Shown here one piece after another: positions 8,286-14,097 of a stretch of DNA of 14,097 nucleotides. The notes beneath the pieces are model-generated. The model ran no database searches and was not told where the DNA came from. It was given only the letters and a program-made list of their open reading frames with translations. The DNA comes from Trichodesmium sp. jk18x7bins.61 (GTDB lineage Bacteria > Cyanobacteriota > Cyanobacteriia > Cyanobacteriales > Microcoleaceae). Within the stretch, counting starts at the first letter, position 1. The number at the start of each line of letters is the position of its first letter. The stretch covers positions 1 through 14,097 of the forward strand of contig JAJEAQ010000664.1 of assembly GCA_022822685.1 (NCBI GenBank), read 5' to 3'. The translations under genes and the position numbers were made by a program.

Positions 8286-8317
8286 ACTCCATCTAAATCG
8301 AATATTATAGATGGAGT
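8286..8317. repeat. Perfect 10-bp inverted repeat between the two leader genes
   Basis: ACTCCATCTA (8286-8295) and TAGATGGAGT (8308-8317) pair perfectly around a 12-base AT-rich loop. The 14-mer ATTATAGATGGAGT at 8304-8317 recurs exactly at 9723-9736, within the 5' intron fragment. The hairpin lies about 80 bases upstream of the peptidoglycan-binding gene, so it could be an operator, an RNA hairpin in its leader, or a remnant of an intron end. Confidence 0.5.
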
Positions 8318-8362
8318 AAGGGATGCTGGGGTCAAATTTGCTTCTCAGCGACTCACAAGAAC

Positions 8363-8428
8363 TTCCCCTTGTGAAACCCCAAGGGAACATCATCAACAAA
8401 CATTTTTTTTATGATTGCTGTTGATGAT
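8363..8428 (-). terminator. Hairpins directly after the Gly/Tyr-rich gene
   Basis: Two hairpins follow the minus-strand stop codon (TAA, 8430-8428). The first pairs ATCATCAACA (8389-8398) perfectly with TGTTGATGAT (8419-8428); its loop contains an A8 tract when read on the minus strand. The second pairs CCCTTG (8366-8371) with CAAGGG (8380-8385), with two more pairs beyond a bulged base. Neither is followed by a U tract on the minus strand, so it may be a 3'-end stabiliser more than a classical terminator. Confidence 0.4.
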
Positions 8429-8832
8429 TAGTAGCAGTAATAGTCAGGATTGCCCCGGTGGCCACGGGAACTACGGTAGCCACCATAGGAACGACTATAG
8501 GTTTTACGGACAACTTCCTTGTACTTGTAGTAGCTACTATACTCACGACCACCGCGACCACCGCGACCACCGCGACCATAGCCACCATAGCCACCATAGC
8601 CACCGCGACCATAGCCACCATAGCCATCGTAACCATAGCCATAGCCATCGTAACCATGACTAGCAGAAGCAGAATCAGCAGTTACACTCATTGCTCCAAC
8701 TACAGAGGCAACAGATAATAAACCAACTCCAGCAACGCTAGATAGCTTTTTGAAGTCTACACAAGCAGTCAACTCTCTATTTGCAGAGTCTTCCTGATTG
8801 TAGGCTAAATGGGAAAATGCTAATGTTTCCAT
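8428..8832 (-). CDS. Exported Gly/Tyr/Arg-rich low-complexity protein
   Basis: A 134-residue predicted secreted protein. Residues 1-57 are the same leader as in the gene at 7738-8208: METLAFSHLA, a polar stretch, FKKLSS, then a hydrophobic core ending SVTADSASA, a plausible signal cleavage site. The mature part (about 59-96) is a run of GYGGYG, GRGG and DGYG units. It is followed by a Tyr/Ser/Arg-rich tail (97-134) with SYYKYKEVVRK and SYGGYR, ending PDYYCY. There is no known enzymatic domain. Glycine/tyrosine-rich tracts are typical of structural, surface or self-associating proteins, but that is inference. ATG 8832 is preferred over an upstream in-frame ATG at 8862 because GAGGA sits nine bases before it and because it aligns with the start of the paralogous leader. 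It is not obviously co-transcribed with 7738-8208, since about 220 bases and several hairpins separate them. Confidence 0.75.
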   Translation of the reverse strand: METLAFSHLAYNQEDSANRELTACVDFKKLSSVAGVGLLSVASVVGAMSVTADSASASHGYDGYGYGYDGYGGYGRGGYGGYGGYGRGGRGGRGGREYSSYYKYKEVVRKTYSRSYGGYRSSRGHRGNPDYYCY

Positions 8833-8879
8833 AAAAAAATTCCTCAGTTTATTTAAATTCAACCTCTCCCGCTCCGATT

Positions 8880-9058
8880 ACCTACCCATCTACAGGGTGA
8901 GTCTCAATTGCAGGCGTCTAATTTGGTACTGAAACACGAATCATGGAGATAATCCTTTGGTGTCAAGTTAGTTCGTACCTTGACTCCGGGTTATAACCCC
9001 TAAGTCATGATTCAAACAGTCGTTAAAACTTCCGAGAACCTTCGGATTGTCTTTTTTT
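8880..9058 (+). ncRNA. Candidate structured RNA
   Basis: No reading frame explains this stretch, but many complementary segments are visible in order. GAATCATG (8939-8946) pairs with CATGATTC (9006-9013). GGTAC-GAA (from about 8922) pairs with TTC-GTACC (ending about 8979). GACT-CC-GGGTT pairs with AACCC-CTA-AGTC (8982-9006). Some of these are mutually exclusive. A terminator on the plus strand closes the stretch (9031-9058). It lies divergently from the Gly/Tyr-rich gene, so it could be an independent small RNA; on the other strand it would be that gene's 5' region. I do not recognise an RNA family. Confidence 0.3.
9031..9058 (+). terminator. Rho-independent terminator, plus strand
   Basis: TCCGA (9031-9035) pairs with TCGGA (9042-9046) around a 6-base loop. 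The tract TTGTCTTTTTTTT follows. The stem is short, but the T8 run is convincing. No plus-strand gene lies upstream, so it implies an unannotated transcript or is chance. Confidence 0.5.
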
Positions 9059-9685
9059 TCGTTTTCAGGATTTAGCAGATGTAGAGACCCCATATATGCC
9101 AAAAGCATCGAAAGATGTTTGAAATAAGCATATTACAGAATATCACAAAGATTGACGCTCTCTGTGGAAACGCTCCTACACGTGACCCTTTTGCTTGCCT
9201 CATTTGGTCGGAGCTACGCAATTTCTCTTCACTCCATGTTTCATGTCGGCGGCAGCCTAAAACAGTCCAGGCAACTGAAGTCTACTAGAGACTGTCAGAA
9301 CAACATCAAGGGACATTCCCTGACAGCGCTTTATAGTGAAGGGGATTGGCCCACTTAACTTGTTAAATATTTGATTTTAGAGTCATAATTTTCTGCTTCT
9401 TCTCTATTTCAACCTCACCGGGAGGGGCGGGGTCTAATATAGCACATTAAACGCCTGGATTTATGAGGGGCTGTGTGCGGAATTACTTCCCCATATTAGA
9501 CTCCCTGTCCCACAGTGAAAGCGTTTGCGGAGAAGTCAGTCAGGAGGCTAGGGAATGCGCCACCGTGGGGCAAATCAGGCTCCTCAGCTAAATTTTGTGG
9601 GATTCCCCTTAACAGCTTTTTACAGTGAGGTACACATCCTACTCTACTCTAGTTGACCCATGTTCTTAAGAACTAGGTTTTATAG
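9059..9685. other. Non-coding region with diverged repeats
   Basis: I see no gene I would trust. Two diverged copies of a short repeat are present (9318-9342 and 9606-9630, both with ACAGC followed by TTTA-AGTGA). Also visible are a CTGTCAG / CTGACAG inverted repeat around 9291-9327, the second arm of the inverted pair (9463-9485), and the GC-rich stretch CCGGGAGGGGCGGGGT (9418-9433). The palindrome GTTCTTAAGAAC lies at 9662-9673. The composition suggests remnants of mobile DNA. Confidence 0.5.
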
Positions 9686-9830
9686 AGGAGCTGCCTAGGT
9701 TGAACGCACTAACCGCGCATCGATTATAGATGGAGTTGGGAGCGTGCCTGGGATTAGCTGGCGTACGATCGCGAGTTATAAGAAATGCATGCTCTCTTAA
9801 CCCCAGGAAAATACAACCAGCAAAAAAACT
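9686..9830 (+). mobile_element. 5' fragment of a second group II intron
   Basis: This stretch aligns with the start of the intron at 6157-7160. GTTGAACG-ACTAA, then ATTATAGAT-GAG, then TAGCTGGCGT-GATCGCGAGT followed by AGAAA-G-AT appear in the same order and spacing at 6179-6275. A weaker match (ATACAACCAGCAA with ATAAACAACCAACAA) carries it to about 9830. After that the similarity stops and no maturase or domain V follows, so it is a 5' truncated relic. Both copies lie on the plus strand. A possible 5' end is GCTGCC at about 9688, itself diverged from GUGYG. Confidence 0.55.
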
Positions 9831-10197
9831 TCATCTCAAACTGAGAATTTCAGTCTGGGGCTTTTCCCAGAGGCAGCCAAAACTTGACTTAAGATAGTTT
9901 TTATCATGCTAAATCACTAAAAGCAAGTTTTTTTATTTTTAGTATAGAAATCTCATCTTTTCCACTGCATCCTTTGCCCAGTCCAGATATTAAACTTATA
10001 ATTTAAATGAGGTAAGTCAGAGTTATAATTACTGTGTTATCGTGATAACTATGCTAGGGCAAAAGCTAATCATAGCTTGAGGCACGACCCTATTGACTCA
10101 CTCTTGAACGTCCATTTGACCCAAGCAGACTTATTCTATATTTATAATCTTTGATGCGCCATGGAGTGCTTTCAAAAATAATATTAAGCTTGGCATC
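9831..10197. other. Upstream region of the ABC transporter
   Basis: Two hairpins stand side by side at 9840-9854 (ACTGA / TCAGT) and 9855-9870 (CTGGG / CCCAG). A possible -35 box TTGACT follows at 9885-9890, but the expected -10 position shows only TGCTAA-like sequence. I see no gene in the rest of this AT-rich stretch. Confidence 0.4.
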
Positions 10198-11922
10198 TTG
10201 AAATTTAGCTCTAATTACTGCAAGCTCTTGCCCTATATTTACGAGCATTGGCCAAAAATTGTGCAAGCGTTAGCTTGTACGTTTGCCTTTACAATTTTCT
10301 GGCCAATTTTAGCTTGGCTAATGGGTGAAATGGCTGGTTATATAGGTATGGGAGATGTAGGCGCGATCGCTCAACTTGCTGGCCTAGCAGCTATCATTTT
10401 TTTGATTAAGGGTACTGTACAGTATGGTCAAGACACCCTAATGGCCAAAACTGCTTTAACCATTGCCCTAGACTTACGTAAACAAGTTTATTCTCACCTA
10501 CAAAGACTCAATATCAGTTACTTTGAAAAATCAAGAACTGGAGACCTTTCCTATCGGCTGACAGAAGATATTGACCGTACTGGAGAAGTTATTAATAAGT
10601 TCTTTCACCAATTTATTCCTTGCATTTTACAGTTAATAGTTGTGCTGGGATATATGCTCTATATCAACTGGCAATTAACTCTAGGAACTCTAATAATTGC
10701 ACCTTTGATGGCATTATTAATAGGTTGGTTTGGGGAATTATTACTTGCTTTTTCCCATCAAAGTCAACATCGTACTTCTAATTTATCAGCTCTCATCACA
10801 GAAGTATTTAATGGTATTAGAATAGTTCAAGCATTTGCTGCGGAAGAATATCAAATAGCACAGTTTTCTGTTGAAGCTGAACAAAACCGACAAGCCAAAT
10901 ACATGGCCGAAAAGATTAAAGCACTCCAGTTTGTAGTAGTCGGTTTCTTAGAAGCAATGAGTGTGATTTTGTTATTTTTTTTGGGGGGATGGCAAATATC
11001 CCAGGGAAACCTAACAGGAGAAGGCTTTATCAGTTATGTAACTGGAGTAGCTTTGTTAATCGATCCAATTTCTTTAACAACCAGTAATTATAGTGAATTT
11101 AAAGCAGGAGAAGCATCCTGTGATCGGATTTTTGAACTGTTAAATATTGAGCCTAAAGTAATAGAAAAACCAGAAGCGATCGCTCTTCCACCTGTAAGAG
11201 GAAAAGTAGAATATAAGAATGTATGTTTTTCCTATCAACCAGAAAAACAAATTTTAAAAAATCTCAGTTTGTTAGTCAGATCAGGAGAAATAATTGCCCT
11301 GGTGGGAGCTTCAGGAGCAGGTAAAACTACCCTTGTCAACTTACTAGCTAGGTTTTATGATGCTCAGTCTGGAGAAATATTCATCGATGATATAAATATT
11401 AAAGATGTTACTCTGACAAGTCTGAGGAGACAAATTGGGATTGTACCTCAAGAAGTAACTTTATTTTCAGGAACTATCTCGCAAAATATTGCTTTTGGTC
11501 AACTAGATTATAATATTGATGCTGTCAAAAAAGCTGCTAAAGTTGCTAATGCCCATCAGTTTATTACTAAGCTCCCAGAAGGTTATCAAACTTGGGTAGG
11601 TGAAAGGGGGGTTAACTTATCTGGAGGGCAAAGACAAAGAATCGCGATCGCTCGTGCAGTATTAGAAAATCCCAGGATATTAATATTAGATGAAGCTACT
11701 TCTTCTCTTGATTCTGAATCTGAATCTTTAGTGCAAGAAGCGTTAGAAAGATTGATGCAAGATAGAACAGTATTTATTATTGCTCATAGGCTAACAACTG
11801 TACGTCGGGCTAATCGAATTTTGGTTATGGAAGATGGTGAAGTTTTAGAATCAGGTAACCACAAAGAATTATTGGAAAAAGGTAAGCTTTACCCTCGTTT
11901 TTATCAGCAACAGTTTCGTTAG
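10198..11922 (+). CDS. ABC exporter half-transporter (permease fused to ATPase)
   Basis: A 574-residue type I ABC exporter of the MsbA/multidrug kind, likely acting as a homodimer in the plasma membrane to export a lipid, peptide or hydrophobic compound. The N-terminal half (about 20-300) holds six hydrophobic segments. The C-terminal half is a complete ATPase: Walker A GASGAGKTT (370-378), Q-loop Q418, signature LSGGQ (474-478), Walker B ILILDE (494-499) with catalytic E499, D-loop SSLD (502-505) and H-loop H530. All catalytic residues are present, so it should be active. The start is TTG at 10198: no in-frame ATG or GTG lies between the upstream stop (10117-10119) and this codon, and the first in-frame ATG would cut 41 residues, including the first helix. 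No good ribosome site precedes the TTG. Substrate is unknown. Confidence 0.92.
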   Translation: MKFSSNYCKLLPYIYEHWPKIVQALACTFAFTIFWPILAWLMGEMAGYIGMGDVGAIAQLAGLAAIIFLIKGTVQYGQDTLMAKTALTIALDLRKQVYSHLQRLNISYFEKSRTGDLSYRLTEDIDRTGEVINKFFHQFIPCILQLIVVLGYMLYINWQLTLGTLIIAPLMALLIGWFGELLLAFSHQSQHRTSNLSALITEVFNGIRIVQAFAAEEYQIAQFSVEAEQNRQAKYMAEKIKALQFVVVGFLEAMSVILLFFLGGWQISQGNLTGEGFISYVTGVALLIDPISLTTSNYSEFKAGEASCDRIFELLNIEPKVIEKPEAIALPPVRGKVEYKNVCFSYQPEKQILKNLSLLVRSGEIIALVGASGAGKTTLVNLLARFYDAQSGEIFIDDINIKDVTLTSLRRQIGIVPQEVTLFSGTISQNIAFGQLDYNIDAVKKAAKVANAHQFITKLPEGYQTWVGERGVNLSGGQRQRIAIARAVLENPRILILDEATSSLDSESESLVQEALERLMQDRTVFIIAHRLTTVRRANRILVMEDGEVLESGNHKELLEKGKLYPRFYQQQFR

Positions 11923-12146
11923 TATTTTGACAACAGGAAGAAGGCAAATTTCCAAGTGGATTTTAACCCTTTCTAATTTCAGACTACCAACCAATAAAGA
12001 ATTTGAGCAGCTACTGCAACTCAATATTGACGAAAAAAATCAGAAGATAAGATTTACATATTACTAACTTGCTTTTATCTTCTTTTCTTATTTCTTTCGG
12101 CCAAGTGAGTTAAAGTCAAGAATAATACTAGAGATATAAAACTACT

Positions 12147-12521
12147 ATGATTGAAATTATAATACCTACACCTAATCAGAATATACTTGGTTTTAGTATT
12201 GATGGAAAAATTGAAAAAAGTGATATTGAAAAAGTGACAATTTTAGTTGAGGAAAAATTAAAAATTAAAACTAAATTACGAGTTTATGTTGAAGTTAAAA
12301 AGATGCAGGGGATATCTGCGGAGGCTTTATTTGAAGACTTAGAACTTGGTCTGCGGCGTCTGAAAGATTTTGAGAAAAAAGCGGTAGTGTGTGACCAAAG
12401 TTGGATGAAGCAGATTGCTATTGCTAGTAATAAAATTTTTAGCAATATTGAAATAAAGTGTTTTTCTTGGTCAGAAAAAGATCAAGCACTAGCATGGATC
12501 ATGTCTCCTCTAGTAGATTAG
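12147..12521 (+). CDS. SpoIIAA/STAS-like protein
   Basis: A 124-residue protein of the SpoIIAA-like (STAS/SEC14-related) group of small cytoplasmic proteins. The N-terminus has the typical strand and turn FSIDGKIEKSDIEKV (16-30), followed by LRVYVEVKKMQGISAEALFEDLELG and LRRLKDFEKKAVVCD. The C-terminus has FSWSEKDQALAWI, close to the family's usual ending (EEALAWL). Function in this family is poorly known; members are often found alone and not in sigma-factor operons, as here. ATG 12147 is the only sensible start and gives normal length. The ribosome site is weak. The 225-base gap after the ABC gene suggests a separate promoter. Confidence 0.8.
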   Translation: MIEIIIPTPNQNILGFSIDGKIEKSDIEKVTILVEEKLKIKTKLRVYVEVKKMQGISAEALFEDLELGLRRLKDFEKKAVVCDQSWMKQIAIASNKIFSNIEIKCFSWSEKDQALAWIMSPLVD

Positions 12522-13076
12522 TCAGCCTCAAGATTTTTTAGGGACAAATTTAATAATTACACTAAATTCCAGGTTAATGAAATGCAGTAGCAACAGCTTT
12601 TCAAATAGTTTTTGAAGTATTGAAGTAAGATTTCATTTTTGTTGTGCTGGACTATTAAAATCAGTGTGTCACTTTTACATGGAATACGCTGTAAATCTTC
12701 CACAACCTCAATGGTGGACAAATATAACTAAAATTTATGATAGCTTCAGGTAATATTAATTGGAAAAATTTAGCTACAAATTCTGTGGTTAGGATTCACA
12801 AGTCAACAATGAAAATAAAATCGGCACAGCCTCCAAGGATTTATTTTGGACTTTTTATCTGTTGACTATCTATTGACATTTATTAGATTGTCTTGGTGAC
12901 AAAAAAACGGCCTGATTTTTAGTCTGGCAGACATCAAAATCAAGTCTTTTAATCACTTCTATTATTTGGAACATTATTTGATCAGATTGGTAGAACTCAA
13001 TAGTAGGTTTTGCAGAACTTTTACTGTTCACGAATCATTGAAAAATGTGATATTTTTATTGTAAATTAGTATAACA
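12522..13076. other. Non-coding spacer between convergent genes
   Basis: This 555-base AT-rich stretch lies between the plus-strand STAS-like gene and the minus-strand permease gene, which converge here. I found no open frame with coding character, no RNA gene and no convincing terminator on either strand. Confidence 0.5.
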
Positions 13077-13985
13077 TTAAGATGTTGCACTAATTGCCCA
13101 TAATATCAAAGGCAAAGTTAAAAAAGATAAAAGTGTTGATAAAACCACAACTCTAGAAGTTCGTGGTGCATCTCCTCCAAATTCATTAACCATCAAAAAA
13201 GAAGCTAAAGCACTGGGCATTGCACTTTCTAATACTAATACCTGTAAATCAAGAATTTTTAAACTCATCAACTTTCCCACTAAGTAAGCAGCGATCGCGC
13301 CACCCAACAAACGCATCAAACTAGCACATAACTCATAAGTGCCTGGCTGAAAACTATTATTAGCTATTTGTATTCCCATCAACAATAAAGAAACTGGGAT
13401 TGTAGCCTCCCTTAAAAGATGTAAACCATCATCAAGCTTCAGAGGTAATTTAACATCAAATGAGTTCAAAATTAAACCTACAACCATTCCCCAAATTATG
13501 GGTAATTTGATAGTAAAGATAATAGAAGGCAAAATCCCCCCTCCTTTGAGAATGGCAGGCATGGTACTCAGTGCAATTAGATTCCATGATATTAAATATA
13601 TTACTGCTCTTTCTAACCCGGCTTCTCCTAATGCAAATAAAGTTACAGAAAGACCCATATTTCCAGCATTAGATAAAGCTGTTGTAGCTATTAAACTTTT
13701 TTGTACAGCTATAGAAAAACCTAACTTCCATCCTATTCCCCAAGCTATTAAACAAAGTAAAATGTAAGTTAGCCCAAAGGCTATAAACATCTCAATTGCT
13801 TCTTGAATACTGATAGTAGTCCGATATAAAATATCTGTTAGTAATGCAGGAGATAATACATACAAAGCTAATCGAGAGAGTGTAGGTTCATCAACGGGAA
13901 AATTTTTAGCAAAGATAAAACCAGTTAAAACAATACATTCCACAGGAAAAACAGCAGAGAAGACAGAAGAGAATAAATCAATCAT
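13077..13985 (-). CDS. AEC-family permease (auxin efflux carrier-like)
   Basis: A predicted inner-membrane carrier of the AEC family (302 residues from the chosen start). About eight to ten hydrophobic segments are visible. Family features include the N-terminal helix followed by the polar stretch FPVDEPTLSRLALYVLSPALL, and the central LSNAGNMGLSVTLFALG, which matches the conserved Asn-Gly-rich helix. Near the C-terminus, VLESAMPSALASFLMVNEFGGD matches the conserved E-x-A-x-P segment. Bacterial members export or exchange organic acids and related compounds; the substrate here cannot be read from sequence. I chose ATG 13985 because it puts the first helix near the N-terminus, as in relatives. 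The frame is open further to a TTG at 14021. Neither start has a good ribosome site. A possible gene end lies directly upstream (14024), suggesting an operon. Confidence 0.88.
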   Translation of the reverse strand: MIDLFSSVFSAVFPVECIVLTGFIFAKNFPVDEPTLSRLALYVLSPALLTDILYRTTISIQEAIEMFIAFGLTYILLCLIAWGIGWKLGFSIAVQKSLIATTALSNAGNMGLSVTLFALGEAGLERAVIYLISWNLIALSTMPAILKGGGILPSIIFTIKLPIIWGMVVGLILNSFDVKLPLKLDDGLHLLREATIPVSLLLMGIQIANNSFQPGTYELCASLMRLLGGAIAAYLVGKLMSLKILDLQVLVLESAMPSALASFLMVNEFGGDAPRTSRVVVLSTLLSFLTLPLILWAISATS

Positions 13986-14023
13986 GCTTTTAAAAAAAAA
14001 TCTAAGTGAATCATTATACAAAC

Positions 14024-14097
14024 TTATTTTTCGGATATTTCTTGATTTTTAATTTCTACTGCCACCTTTTGAACTTCAGAAAAAACTCGCATTAAGT
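14024..14097 (-). CDS. Possible C-terminal end of an unidentified gene
   Basis: On the minus strand a frame is open from the window edge to TAA at 14026-14024, reading MRVFSEVQKVAVEIKNQEISEK. The peptide is short and hydrophilic with coding-like composition. The stop lies 38 bases before the permease ATG (or almost touches the alternative TTG at 14021), a spacing common between co-transcribed genes. Only 23-24 residues are visible, too few to identify a family, so this is tentative. Confidence 0.35.
   Translation of the reverse strand, partial: LMRVFSEVQKVAVEIKNQEISEK

Noticed and set aside
8409..8718. Open frames on both strands with Met-Ala-Val or Thr-Ile-Ala-Thr repeats and His-Arg-Asp repeats
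   Set aside because: They are other-frame readings of the repetitive Gly/Tyr/Arg-rich gene; their repeats follow from its DNA repeat and they lack ribosome sites and domains.
9152..9358. Plus-strand 68-codon frame
   Set aside because: No ribosome site, no family resemblance, and it overlaps the diverged repeat and inverted repeat at 9291-9342.
11927..12067. 47-codon frame from TTG after the ABC gene (contains LPTNKEFEQLLQLN)
   Set aside because: No ATG, no ribosome site and no recognised family; too short to support, though a remnant of a gene is possible.
13498..13767. Plus-strand 89-codon frame opposite the AEC permease
   Set aside because: A mirror frame of a well-supported gene with no independent signals; the same applies to 3351-3641 minus opposite the symporter.

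Overview
The window looks like part of a filamentous, probably Nostocales-type, cyanobacterial chromosome. It is AT-rich and carries the HIP1 octamer GCGATCGC eight times (near 553, 1766, 4210, 4333, 10363, 11176, 11644 and 13291). It has long intergenic spacers, short inverted-repeat elements, decayed group II introns, and a gene set typical of such genomes. No species assignment is possible from the sequence alone.

Region 1 (1-5780) holds two tandem paralogues of the AGCS sodium:alanine/glycine symporter family. The first (839-2299) is a pseudogene broken by a 1-nt deletion, a 5-nt deletion and an in-frame TGA. The second (3358-4854) is intact. The spacer between them carries an 87-bp MITE-like element inserted inside a second MITE-like element. 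A single-domain universal stress protein follows (5272-5700) and ends in a strong rho-independent terminator.

Region 2 (5955-9870) is accessory and degraded. A possible small ORF is followed by an internally deleted group II intron (about 6157-7160). The intron keeps a 34-nt domain V and the N-terminal end of its reverse transcriptase/maturase. A second, 5'-only copy of a related intron lies in the same orientation at about 9686-9830. Between the two copies, on the minus strand, are two small exported proteins. One carries a peptidoglycan-binding domain, the other a Gly/Tyr/Arg-rich tail. They share an ungapped leader of about 57 residues (30 identical by my count) but have unrelated mature parts. 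The surrounding non-coding DNA is full of hairpins, diverged short repeats and one long-distance inverted pair (7330-7352 and 9463-9485). A structured stretch at 8880-9058 ends in a plus-strand terminator and may be a small RNA.

Region 3 (9831-14097) is ordinary. It has an ABC exporter half-transporter (10198-11922, apparent TTG start), a SpoIIAA/STAS-like protein (12147-12521), a long spacer, a minus-strand AEC-family permease (13077-13985) and what may be the end of another minus-strand gene at the window edge. The genes here are mostly membrane transport and envelope functions. Apart from the two leader-sharing exported proteins, I see no evidence that they act together as one system. The most unusual material is the nested MITEs, the intron-flanked cassette and the leader-sharing pair.
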